Source of the DNA: Geobacillus subterraneus
GTDB lineage: Bacteria > Bacillota > Bacilli > Bacillales > Anoxybacillaceae
Direction of reading: 5' to 3'
Assembly (NCBI RefSeq): GCF_001618685.1
Contig: NZ_CP014342.1
Location: 62,001-126,000, forward strand
Length of the DNA: 64,000 nucleotides
Positions 8,878 to 17,214 of the stretch are shown here, one piece after another; position 1 is the first letter of the stretch, and every line of letters begins with the position of its first letter. The notes under the pieces were generated by a model that ran no database searches, had not been told where the DNA came from, and saw only the letters and a list, made by a program, of their open reading frames with translations. Made by a program: the position numbers and the translations under genes.

Positions 8878-9375
8878 GTGAATATTTATCTCGCCGATTT
8901 CATTGTCCGTGAACGGAACGAAGCCAAAAAAGGGAAAAACATGTACCGCATATTTATTAAGGAAATGAAGAATCCATTCTCCATCCGATTGAAAACGATC
9001 GTCCCCACCAATTTCACTGATTCGCTCCGTTGCCTGAGAAGCGAAGAGGAGCCAGGGCGTTTTTCATTCGAAGGCGAGGCGCTGTTCCGCACGGTTGCCT
9101 GCTCGGATGAGGCTCAGCTTTATTTTGTGTTTAAATGTGTCAGCCAGCTTTACATGTTTATCGTCAAGCTCGATCTCCGCCTAAAAAAATTAGCCGTTGC
9201 CCTCTACGAATGGAATCAGCTCCAACAAAAATACATGTTAATCCGCACCAATGAATGGCTGGCCATGGAACGGCAGCTCATTGATGAAATTTTACAGTCG
9301 ATCTATATTTGTGATCACCGCCGCATTTCTTATTTGTTTACATGTCCAGCCCGGAACAACCGTGAAAAGCGATAA
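8878..9375 (+). CDS. Hypothetical protein
   Basis: Not recognised. A 165-residue product from GTG 8878 (GAGGG lies 6 nt upstream); an in-frame ATG at 8941 is an alternative. No signal peptide. The middle segment FVFKCVSQLYMFIVKL is hydrophobic but flanked by charged residues, and the C-terminus is basic (RNNREKR). The gene stands alone, divergent from the XRE regulator, after an AT-rich upstream region with TACAAT near 8820 as a possible -10 box. Confidence 0.55.
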   Translation: MNIYLADFIVRERNEAKKGKNMYRIFIKEMKNPFSIRLKTIVPTNFTDSLRCLRSEEEPGRFSFEGEALFRTVACSDEAQLYFVFKCVSQLYMFIVKLDLRLKKLAVALYEWNQLQQKYMLIRTNEWLAMERQLIDEILQSIYICDHRRISYLFTCPARNNREKR

Positions 9376-9472
9376 GGGATCGTTGAGCCATCATTCATCC
9401 CTCCATTTCCCAATGAAAAAAAATGTTTCCTCCCAAGGTATATGTTCGTTATACTTAAAGCAAAGGGAAAAC

Positions 9473-9524
9473 GTCGGTTTTTGCCGGAAAGTGTGCTCGA
9501 TTTGTCGGTTTTCGCCGCAAAGTG
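9473..9524 (+). repeat. Two 21-bp direct repeats upstream of the NlpC/P60 gene
   Basis: The unit GTCGGTTTTTGCCG...AAAGTG occurs at 9473-9493 and, with two changes, at 9504-9524, offset by 31 nt, about three helical turns. It lies downstream of a possible -10 box (TATACT at 9450) and before the start at 9591. Such spacing suits a regulator binding twice on one helix face, or a leader RNA; neither is proved. Confidence 0.5.
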
Positions 9525-9590
9525 ACGCACTGGGCCAACGCCGGCGGCAGAAAAAAACGATCGAAACCAGGGAAGGGAGAGGGAACGAAA

Positions 9591-10970
9591 GTGAAGTCAA
9601 GTCATATCGTGTTAGCCACCGCCTTTGCCTCTGCGCTCTTTTTGGCGCCGGACGACGGGGAAGCAGCGGAATGGAAAGAAGGCATGAGTTCCCCAAAGGT
9701 GAAAGAGTTGCAGCAATTATTAAAGGAAAAAGGATTTTTTTCTTATCCGCAAGCTACGGGCTATTTTGGGCCCATTACGGAGGAGGCGGTGCGGGCGTTC
9801 CAACAAGCTGTCCATCTGCCAACAACCGGCGTCGTCGATGATGCGACTTACGCGAAGCTGCGTGCGTTCGTTCCAACGGCTCGCCCGTTATCCGTCGGCA
9901 TGCGCGGCGACGATGTGAAAGTGCTTCAACAGCAGCTCAAACAGCTCGGTTATTTCCAATACCCACAGATTACCGGCTATTTCGGGACGGTGACCGAAGC
10001 GGCCGTGAAGCAGTTTCAACAAGCGAATGGGCTTCCCGCCACTGGAAAAGCCGATGCCGTGACAATCGAGCGCCTTCGGCAAGCGGCCAGCCAACGGACA
10101 ACCGCCACATCGTCTTCATCGGCGACGCTCAGCATCGGTTCACGCGGTTCCAAGGTTAGCGAGCTGCAAAACAACTTAAAGCGCCTCGGCTATTTTACCT
10201 ACCCGAAGATTACTGGCTACTATGGAACAGTGACAGCGGACGCCGTCCGCCGTTTCCAAAAGGATAACGGCTTGCCAGCGACCGGTTCGGCTGATTCAAC
10301 AACGCTCACACGCATTGCCGATGCGGTGAAGAAAAAAATCGCACCGCCGGCTGAAGAAAACCGCCCTTCCATTTATTTGACGATCGGCGCGCGCGGTGAA
10401 GAGGTGAAGCGGGTTCAGACCAATTTAAAACAGCTTGGCTATTTTACATACTCGGAGATTACCGGCTATTACGGAACCATTACCGCTGACGCCGTCCGCC
10501 GTTTCCAGAAGGATGCCAAACTTCAGGCGACGGGTATCGTGGATGACGCCACGTACGAGCGTCTCATCGGACAAGCTCCAGCACCTAAAGGACAAGCTCC
10601 GGCATCCAAACTCGACGTCATCGAACTGATTGCTGATGCGGCTGAGCTGCTCGGCACGCCGTACGTTTGGGGCGGCGAAACTCCGGAAGCCGGCTTTGAC
10701 TGCAGCGGTTTTCTTACATACGTGTTCAAGCAACAAGGTGTTTCATTGCCGCGGACGGTGGCGGACATCTGGAGCGCTGGGAAACCGGTCTCTTCTCCAG
10801 CCGTCGGGGACATCGTGTTTTTTGAGACCTACAAAAAAGGCCCTTCCCATGCTGGCATTTACATCGGCAACGGTCAGTTCGTCCATAGCGGCGCTTCAAC
10901 AGGTGTGACGACTAGCCAATTAAACAACCCGTATTGGAAAGCCCGCTACTTAGGGGCAAAGCGGTATTAG
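9591..10970 (+). CDS. Secreted NlpC/P60 peptidoglycan endopeptidase with four PG-binding repeats
   Basis: Predicted to cut D-Glu to diamino-acid bonds in wall stem peptides. The 459-residue product from GTG 9591 (GGAGAGGG, 7 nt) has a signal peptide (about 1-26), four peptidoglycan-binding type 1 repeats (near 32-90, 102-164, 181-245, 262-325), each with a GYF.YP.ITGYYG-like core, and a C-terminal NlpC/P60 domain (345-459) with Cys371 in DCSGF, His420 in SHAGIYIG and a further His near 432. The four repeats are highly alike, suggesting recent internal duplication. It heads the surface region and has no SLH domain, so it is held on the wall by the PG-binding repeats. Confidence 0.92.
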   Translation: MKSSHIVLATAFASALFLAPDDGEAAEWKEGMSSPKVKELQQLLKEKGFFSYPQATGYFGPITEEAVRAFQQAVHLPTTGVVDDATYAKLRAFVPTARPLSVGMRGDDVKVLQQQLKQLGYFQYPQITGYFGTVTEAAVKQFQQANGLPATGKADAVTIERLRQAASQRTTATSSSSATLSIGSRGSKVSELQNNLKRLGYFTYPKITGYYGTVTADAVRRFQKDNGLPATGSADSTTLTRIADAVKKKIAPPAEENRPSIYLTIGARGEEVKRVQTNLKQLGYFTYSEITGYYGTITADAVRRFQKDAKLQATGIVDDATYERLIGQAPAPKGQAPASKLDVIELIADAAELLGTPYVWGGETPEAGFDCSGFLTYVFKQQGVSLPRTVADIWSAGKPVSSPAVGDIVFFETYKKGPSHAGIYIGNGQFVHSGASTGVTTSQLNNPYWKARYLGAKRY

Positions 10971-11761
10971 TGCACACTAGGGCTTCTTCAAGGGCTGTTC
11001 AAAGCGCTCATGGCTCGGAAAATGAATGATGGGACTGGCAAAAACGATTCGTGGTTTCTATAGCCATGAATCGTTGGCGCGGGCGGACAGCCTTTCCGGA
11101 GGAGAAAGCGCGGCGCACCTGCGGCTCCGGCTAGGGGCGGCAACGCGATATGGCAAGAGGGGGCACGAACCGCTTAAACGGGGTCGTGCTCTTTCATTTA
11201 GCGGCCAACGGTTGTCGAGAAAGCGAACATCGCCTGTTCTTGATGACGGTCGTTTGGGAGAATCTTCAACATCAACAGCCCTCCTTTTTGCCCACTGTTT
11301 TTGATTCCATCATCATTTTGCTAGCACGGTGGTGATGGAACGAAACATCCTGGCTCGCAGCAATCAATATTTCTTCAGTGGAGAAACGTCATTACTCTAG
11401 CTTTTTGGTTTGCTTGGGTTTACTCGCCATATAAGTTGAAATTTCGTTTTACACCCAGCTGATCACTAGCCACGTTATATCATATCAGCTTGTATGTCGA
11501 TGAAAACCGAAACGAAAAATCGGAAATTTTTTATGGCAACTTATAGATAGAGACCATCTTTTTTCACCATCTTGATCAGGCGAAAGGGAAACGATAGTGT
11601 TTCACCAGTCCTTCAACTCATGCCGATAAAAGAAAGTACGTTTCTGGGCCGCGAGTTTTTGGAAATGGACAACCGAAAGTTGAGGAAGCGCTTCGATTAT
11701 GGTAATGTAATTTGTTGAGGTTTTCTTTACCGCAGACGAATCGGAATAAGCAGGTGAAATG
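10971..11761. other. Long intergenic region with hairpins and a MITE
   Basis: About 790 nt with no gene recognised. It contains an imperfect hairpin AACGATTCGTGG/CCATGAATCGTT (about 11042-11075), a second hairpin with arms GCACGA and TCGTGC ending in CTCTTTC (about 11160-11196), which may be a weak terminator, and the MITE copy at 11430-11545. The region may be residual mobile DNA. Confidence 0.45.
11430..11545 (+). mobile_element. MITE copy (subfamily A)
   Basis: It starts TATAAGTTG and ends CAACTTATA, like the copies at 39081, 40172 and 55065. The interior (GTTTTACA, then CCAGCTGATCAC) aligns with the copy at 40172. The flanks are CA and GA rather than TA and TA, so this copy has decayed or its duplication was lost. 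Confidence 0.65.
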
Positions 11762-12907
11762 ATGGGAACAAAACGGAAAGTGATGACGATTTTCGGCACA
11801 AGGCCCGAAGCGATCAAAATGGCGCCGCTTGTGTTGGAGTTGCAAAAACAATCCGAGTGGATCGAACCGATTGTCACCGTTACGGCGCAACATCGGCAAA
11901 TGCTGGATCAAGTATTGGATCTATTCGGCATTCGCCCGGATTACGACTTGAACATTATGAAAGACCGTCAGACGCTCGCCGGTATTACGACCCGCGCCTT
12001 AGAAGGGCTCGATGACATTATGCGGAAAGTCAAGCCGGATTTAGTGCTTGTCCATGGCGATACGACGACGACGTTTGTCGCCAGCCTCGCCGCTTTTTAT
12101 CATCAAATTGCGATCGGCCATGTTGAGGCGGGGTTGCGCACGTGGAACAAATATTCTCCATTTCCAGAAGAAATGAACCGGCAACTGACCGGGGTGATGG
12201 CTGATCTTCACTTCGCACCGACGAAAAAAGCGTACGACAATTTAATCCGGGAGAATAAAAAACCGGAGTCGATTTTTATCACCGGCAACACGGCGATCGA
12301 TGCGTTACAAACAACGGTGAAAGACGATTATCGTCATGACATTCTCGACCAAATCGGCGATGACCGGATGATTTTGCTGACGGCCCATCGCCGCGAAAAC
12401 CTTGGCGAGACGATGCGGGGCATGTTCCGGGCCATTAAGCGCCTTGTCGAAACCTATGACGACATCCAAGTCGTCTATCCTGTCCATCTGAACCCGGCAG
12501 TAAGGGAAGCGGCGGCCGAAGTGCTCGGTGATGATCCGCGCATTCACTTAATCGAACCGCTTGATGTTTTCGATTTCCATAACTTTGCTGCGCGGGCGTA
12601 CTTAATTTTGACCGATTCCGGCGGCGTGCAGGAAGAAGCTCCGTCTCTTGGCGTGCCTGTTCTTGTGCTGCGCGACACGACCGAACGGCCGGAAGGCATC
12701 GAAGCCGGGACGCTGAAGCTGGCCGGGACGGACGAAGAGACGATTTACCGCATGGCGTCAGAGCTGCTAACGAACCGAAGCGAATACGAGGCCATGGCGA
12801 AAGCATCCAACCCGTACGGAGACGGCCAGGCTTCGAAACGGATTGTCGACGCGATTTTATACTATTTCGGCTACACCGCACAGCGACCGGAGGCGTTTCA
12901 TTCATAA
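11762..12907 (+). CDS. mnaA: UDP-N-acetylglucosamine 2-epimerase (non-hydrolysing)
   Basis: Converts UDP-GlcNAc to UDP-ManNAc for teichoic acid or secondary wall polymer synthesis. The 381-residue product has the family signatures FGTRPEAIKMAP, VHGDTTT, HVEAGLRT, TAHRREN and DSGGVQEEAPSLG. The start at 11762 is preferred over ATG 11759 because AGGTGA lies 4 nt before it. Its product feeds the UDP-ManNAc dehydrogenase (27178) and TagA (28477), which lie 15 kb away in the same surface locus. In B. subtilis mnaA also lies in a wall-polymer region. Confidence 0.94.
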   Translation: MGTKRKVMTIFGTRPEAIKMAPLVLELQKQSEWIEPIVTVTAQHRQMLDQVLDLFGIRPDYDLNIMKDRQTLAGITTRALEGLDDIMRKVKPDLVLVHGDTTTTFVASLAAFYHQIAIGHVEAGLRTWNKYSPFPEEMNRQLTGVMADLHFAPTKKAYDNLIRENKKPESIFITGNTAIDALQTTVKDDYRHDILDQIGDDRMILLTAHRRENLGETMRGMFRAIKRLVETYDDIQVVYPVHLNPAVREAAAEVLGDDPRIHLIEPLDVFDFHNFAARAYLILTDSGGVQEEAPSLGVPVLVLRDTTERPEGIEAGTLKLAGTDEETIYRMASELLTNRSEYEAMAKASNPYGDGQASKRIVDAILYYFGYTAQRPEAFHS

Positions 12908-12986
12908 ATCGTTGTATATGTCTGCCTATGAAGGGAAAAATAGTCAAGAAGAATTGCTGGGAGAGAGGAGGTCAAAAGGCGCAACG

Positions 12987-13400
12987 ATGTTGAACCATCT
13001 CCCAAAAGAAGTGAAAATCAGCGTGACAAGGTCGATTTCCGCTGCGTTTGAGAAATATATGGAATCGATCCAATGGGATGAGCAAAAATATGAAATGGAC
13101 AAGTTTTTAACTTATTGGCGAGAATACGCGGAAAAACATGCCTCATGGTTTCGCCAGCTAGACGATGCGGTCAAGCGTGATCCGCGTTTTCATGAGGAAC
13201 TGGCTGATAAAATTAACGAAGTGATCGGAAAAATATTGCGTGAGCCGCCATCGGAGCAAGACATCAGGACGTTAAATGAGCTCATCGGCCGACGAGGACT
13301 GACCGATATTGATTATACGTGTAAAATGGAGGCAAAGTACCATATTCGTCGATTAACGGAACAAGAATATCTTCCGCACGATAAAAACCGGAAGTATTAG
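12987..13400 (+). CDS. Hypothetical protein
   Basis: Not recognised. The start at 12987 has AAAGG 7 nt upstream; the stronger AGAGGAGG lies 15 nt away. The 137-residue product is charged, soluble and probably helical (runs such as MDKFLTYWREYAEKH), with no signal peptide. It begins 79 nt after mnaA, may be cotranscribed with it, and is followed by a terminator. No function can be inferred. Confidence 0.6.
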   Translation: MLNHLPKEVKISVTRSISAAFEKYMESIQWDEQKYEMDKFLTYWREYAEKHASWFRQLDDAVKRDPRFHEELADKINEVIGKILREPPSEQDIRTLNELIGRRGLTDIDYTCKMEAKYHIRRLTEQEYLPHDKNRKY

Positions 13401-13496
13401 GGAATGGGCTTTTCTTTGATATGTCCTTGTTCAACGTTGTTTCGGGATGACGGCTGCAAAATAAAATTTAGGAAAAGAGCAGGTTGACACACTCGA

Positions 13497-13531
13497 GCGA
13501 GGGCCGAACGGATATGGCCGTCGCTTTTTTT
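13497..13531 (+). terminator. Rho-independent terminator
   Basis: GCGAGGGCC and GGCCGTCGC pair with one mismatch around a 10-nt loop and are followed by seven T. It ends the mnaA transcript and separates it from the SLH amidase. Confidence 0.8.
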
Positions 13532-13557
13532 CGTCAAAAAATGCGCTTCAGTATCTA

Positions 13558-13586
13558 TTCATGACGTATGGCATTTATGGTAGAAT
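13558..13586 (+). promoter_or_regulatory. Probable promoter of the SLH amidase gene
   Basis: TAGAAT at 13581 is preceded by TGG (extended -10) and by TTCATG at 17-nt spacing. It lies 36 nt before the start codon, just after a terminator. Confidence 0.4.
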
Positions 13587-13621
13587 GAGAGAAAAATGCA
13601 TCGAAAAGGGAGAAAGAATGT

Positions 13622-15034
13622 ATGAAAAGGAAGATACTTGTCGCTTTTTGTCTTGTATTGTTGGCAGTGTGGCCGATGCCGATGAGTCATCCGCAGGCTG
13701 CGCCATATTTTTACGACGTAGGCACGACGCACAGGGCAAAAAACGAAATTTATTACTTAGCCGAAGGGGAAATTGTGCTAGGGAGTGTATCGGGACATTT
13801 TTATCCAGCGAAATATGTAACAAGGGCGGAAGCGGCCGCTATTATTGGGCGAACGTTAAACTTTGACGGGGGACAGCGGGACACTCGCTTTAAGGATGTC
13901 GGAAAAGGAAATTTTGCCTCTGGGTACATACAAGAAGCAGCTGAACGCAACATCATCAACGGCTACCAAGATGGGACGTTCCGACCTGACCAGTTTGTGA
14001 CGCGCGGGGAAATGGCGTTGCTCATTAATCGGGCGTATTCGCTTGGCGGAACTACGCTCTCAACGGCGGTGCAACAGTTGAAAATCAAGGGAATCGCGGA
14101 AGGGAAAGCGGATGGCACATTCGGCGAAGACGAGCCGATTATTCGGGCGGATTTTGCCGTATTTGTTGCAAGAGCCATCAATCCGCAATATCGCGTGAAT
14201 GGCCAGCTGACATCCACCGGACAAGCAGTGGTCAATGCTTCGGCGTTGAATGTCCGCCGTGGTCCGTCTACCGGTTATAGTGCCATTGGTCTATTGTATA
14301 AAGGGCAGTCTGTCGATGTTGTGCATATTGTTGGCAACTGGGCGTATGTTCGTGCATCAGACTTAGAAGGGTTCGTGAGCCGCAGTTATTTAGTGGATGC
14401 GGGAGTTTCACAACCTGATGAAGGAGATGCACTATCAAACTATGTAAAAACGCAGACGCTCATTATTGACCCTGGGCATGGTGGCAGTGACCCTGGCGCG
14501 GCGGCGAACGGTCTTGTGGAAAAAAACATTAATTTGAATGTTGCGTTGAAAGTAAAATCGCTGTTTGAAAATACGGGCTTTAACATCGCCCTAACGAGAG
14601 AAACAGACGTATTTGTTCCGCTCAGCGGGCGCGTTTCCTTTGCGAAAGAGAAGGGAGGAAACGTATTTGTCAGCATCCATACGAATGCCGGGGGCGGAAC
14701 GGGGACAGAGACGTATTATTACAGCGCCGCGGGAACCAATCCATATGTCGAACAAAGCAAAAAGCTGGCACAATGCATTCAAAAACGGCTCGTTGAGGCG
14801 TGGAATGCTGTTGACCGTGGAGCAAAAAGAGGCAATTTGCACGTATTGCGCGAAAACAATATGCCCGCTGTATTAGTGGAGCTCGGCTTTATTGATCGCG
14901 CCGAAGATGCGGAGAAGCTCGGGTCGTCGTATTGGCAAGAACAAGCGGCTAAAGCCATTTATCTCGGCATTCTTGACTACTACGCCTCGGAAACAGGTTT
15001 GGATTTTCAGCCGTTATATGATCGTGTTCAATAG
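13622..15034 (+). CDS. SLH-anchored N-acetylmuramoyl-L-alanine amidase
   Basis: Cleaves the bond between muramic acid and the stem peptide. The 470-residue product has a signal peptide (1-27), three SLH units (29-80, 88-140, a degenerate one 148-186), an SH3 domain (about 203-258) and an Amidase_3 domain (279-458). Zinc ligands and the catalytic Glu are visible: His286 in DPGHGG, Glu300, His353 in SIHTNA and Glu420 in VELGF. The SLH tetrapeptides are TRAE, TRGE and IRAD. It shares this architecture with S-layer-associated hydrolases and depends on the pyruvylated polymer made with CsaB. Confidence 0.95.
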   Translation: MKRKILVAFCLVLLAVWPMPMSHPQAAPYFYDVGTTHRAKNEIYYLAEGEIVLGSVSGHFYPAKYVTRAEAAAIIGRTLNFDGGQRDTRFKDVGKGNFASGYIQEAAERNIINGYQDGTFRPDQFVTRGEMALLINRAYSLGGTTLSTAVQQLKIKGIAEGKADGTFGEDEPIIRADFAVFVARAINPQYRVNGQLTSTGQAVVNASALNVRRGPSTGYSAIGLLYKGQSVDVVHIVGNWAYVRASDLEGFVSRSYLVDAGVSQPDEGDALSNYVKTQTLIIDPGHGGSDPGAAANGLVEKNINLNVALKVKSLFENTGFNIALTRETDVFVPLSGRVSFAKEKGGNVFVSIHTNAGGGTGTETYYYSAAGTNPYVEQSKKLAQCIQKRLVEAWNAVDRGAKRGNLHVLRENNMPAVLVELGFIDRAEDAEKLGSSYWQEQAAKAIYLGILDYYASETGLDFQPLYDRVQ

Positions 15035-15131
15035 CCGCAAAGACCATGCGTCTCCCGCTTCATCAAAGTAGTTGGGCTGTGGAAACATGTGGCTCCGTTT
15101 GGCTGATGCGGGAGTTGGGGAGAGGGTTCAG

Positions 15132-17054
15132 ATGATCAAAAAGTGGTGGATGTTTTCCATCTGTATCGTGTTGATCGTCGCAGCGGCGGTGCCGGTTCGC
15201 GCGGCCGCTGCTTCTCATCCGCTGTTTGTCCATGTCATTGTCGCTTTTCAACAACAAGTGGATGAACAAGCGGTGACAACGCTGCAAGGAAATGTCACCA
15301 AACGGTTTGACGTGATTCCTGCGGTGGCAGCGACGGTCCCGATTACGGCGGTCGAGCTGTTGCGTCGTTGGCCGGGGGTTGACTACGTACAACAAGACAC
15401 GACGGTGGCCATTGATCGCCAAGTCATTGACTGGGGAGTGGAAAAGACGAAAGCGTCCGTGATGCACCCCCAAGGTGTAACAGGAAAAGGGGTGAAAATC
15501 GCGATTTTGGATACGGGTGTTGATCCTAGTCACCCGGATTTGCGTGTAGCGGGCGGCGTTTGCTTGTTGTCCTCTTGCCCTCATTCTTATCAAGACGATA
15601 ACGGGCATGGTACTCACGTTGCTGGAATTATCGCGGCAAAAGACAACGAGATCGGGACGGTCGGGGTGGCGCCTGATGCAAGCATTTATGCCGTGAAGGT
15701 ATTGGATCGCTACGGAGAAGGAAATGTATCAGCCGTTTTATCAGGCATCGAATGGGCGATTGAGCACGATATAGATATTATTAATTTAAGCTTAGCCGCT
15801 CCAGAAGATGCCCCTGCCCTGAAAGCGGCCATTCAGAAAGCATATGAAAGCGGGGTTTTAGTCGTTGCTGCGGCTGGCAACAACGGCTATGCCAACGGCG
15901 CAGGGGATACGGTCGAATATCCGGCGAAGTATGATAGTGCCATCGCTGTCGCTGCGGTGAATAAAGAAAATGTTCGGTTGCCATACTCGGCGACGGGACC
16001 CGCGATCGAAGTAGCGGCTCCTGGGGAGGATGTGTACAGCACCGTGCCGGTTGCTCTTGACCGTGATGGCGTTCGTGACGGGTATACGCGCATGTCTGGA
16101 ACGTCAATGGCAGCGCCGTTTGTGTCAGGAGTGCTCGCTTTGTATAAGCAACAATACCCGGAACGGACGAATCTCGAACTGCGTCAAATGTTAAGAGGCC
16201 GTGCCTTGGATTTGGGGGCGGCCGGGAAGGATCCGTGGTACGGCTATGGGCTCGTGCAGGCCGTGTCCAACCAGGCGCCCGAGCTGACAGTGAAGCTGTT
16301 GTCAGTGAAAAAAGGAGAAGTTGCTTTTTCCGTTACCCCAACAGGAAACGCCGTGAAAGGGTATCGTGTATACCGAAATGGGAAACGGCTCGAAACGTTG
16401 CAAACAGCGGCCACGTATACGGATTATGTCGTTAAAGGAATATACGAGTACGAATTTGCGTCCATACGCAATGATGGGACGGAGTCCGCGTTATCGGCCC
16501 CCATCACGGTAAACGTACCGGATCCCGATTATAAAGATTTGTCAGCAAGCGCTTGGTATATGCCGGAGATCGTCTACTTATCAAGCCAAGGGATTGTGTC
16601 CGGCTATAACAATGGAACGATTCAGCCTTATCAAACGATTACACGCGCCGAAGTCGCCGTGATGCTCGGCCGGGCGCTGCATCTTGACGGGACCAAGCGA
16701 GCGACAGTGTTTCGTGATGTTTCTTCTTCTGACTTCGCCTCTGGCTACATTCAAGCTGCCTATGAGCACGGACTGATCGCCGGGTATCCGGATGGAACGT
16801 TCCGCCCGCAGCAGCCGATTACGCGCGCCGAGACAGCCATCATGTTATCGCGAGCGTATCCGCTGCCGGACGGTTCGTCTATGATGTTTAAAGATGTGAC
16901 GACAAGAGTGACCGGGCATGAGGCGATCGCCAAGTTGGCTGCTGCCCGAATCACAGAAGGGTATCCGGACGGCACGTTTCGGCCATATCAATTTGTTAAG
17001 CGACTCGAATTTTTCGTTTTTACAGCCCGTGCGGCGAACGAGCGGTTCCGGTAA
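15132..17054 (+). CDS. SLH-anchored subtilisin-like serine protease
   Basis: A 640-residue secreted S8 protease. It has a signal peptide (1-26), an I9-type propeptide (30-93), a catalytic domain with Asp127 (ILDTGVD), His159 (HGTHVAG) and Ser325 (SGTSMAAP), a fibronectin III-like linker (383-462) and three C-terminal SLH units (468-517, 527-578, 586-633). The last SLH unit has KRLE in place of TRAE, the protein's other two units being intact. The start at 15132 has GGAGAGGG 7 nt upstream. It is probably a wall-bound processing protease for surface proteins. It lies 97 nt after the amidase with no clear terminator between, so cotranscription is possible. Confidence 0.94.
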   Translation: MIKKWWMFSICIVLIVAAAVPVRAAAASHPLFVHVIVAFQQQVDEQAVTTLQGNVTKRFDVIPAVAATVPITAVELLRRWPGVDYVQQDTTVAIDRQVIDWGVEKTKASVMHPQGVTGKGVKIAILDTGVDPSHPDLRVAGGVCLLSSCPHSYQDDNGHGTHVAGIIAAKDNEIGTVGVAPDASIYAVKVLDRYGEGNVSAVLSGIEWAIEHDIDIINLSLAAPEDAPALKAAIQKAYESGVLVVAAAGNNGYANGAGDTVEYPAKYDSAIAVAAVNKENVRLPYSATGPAIEVAAPGEDVYSTVPVALDRDGVRDGYTRMSGTSMAAPFVSGVLALYKQQYPERTNLELRQMLRGRALDLGAAGKDPWYGYGLVQAVSNQAPELTVKLLSVKKGEVAFSVTPTGNAVKGYRVYRNGKRLETLQTAATYTDYVVKGIYEYEFASIRNDGTESALSAPITVNVPDPDYKDLSASAWYMPEIVYLSSQGIVSGYNNGTIQPYQTITRAEVAVMLGRALHLDGTKRATVFRDVSSSDFASGYIQAAYEHGLIAGYPDGTFRPQQPITRAETAIMLSRAYPLPDGSSMMFKDVTTRVTGHEAIAKLAAARITEGYPDGTFRPYQFVKRLEFFVFTARAANERFR

Positions 17055-17135
17055 AACGAAGAGGTTAGTTTGATGTCGTTTCTTCTCGAAAATCGCTGAT
17101 CGTTCCACCGCCCTAGCTTAATGCTCATAGACAGG

Positions 17136-17170
17136 AAAAAGGTGCCCCAGCTGCTTGGGACACCTTTTCT
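17136..17170. terminator. Terminator between convergent protease genes
   Basis: AAAAAGGTGCCCCA pairs with TGGGACACCTTTT with one mismatch; T-rich on both strands. Confidence 0.85.
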
Positions 17171-17214
17171 TGTCCGTCAGGAAGTGGCTGACGGCCGCTC
17201 GCTTTCCTTGTCTG

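Noticed and set aside
11042-11075. Hairpin AACGATTCGTGG/CCATGAATCGTT as terminator of the NlpC/P60 gene
   Set aside because: No T run follows; at most a structural repeat.
11026-11335. Two short frames in the long intergenic region
   Set aside because: No initiation signals and no protein-like features; they overlap hairpin-forming DNA.
15034-15131. Inverted repeat CTCCCGC...GCGGGAG before the SLH subtilase as a terminator
   Set aside because: The loop is over 45 nt, there is no T run, and the right arm overlaps the approach to the ribosome binding site; it may be chance.
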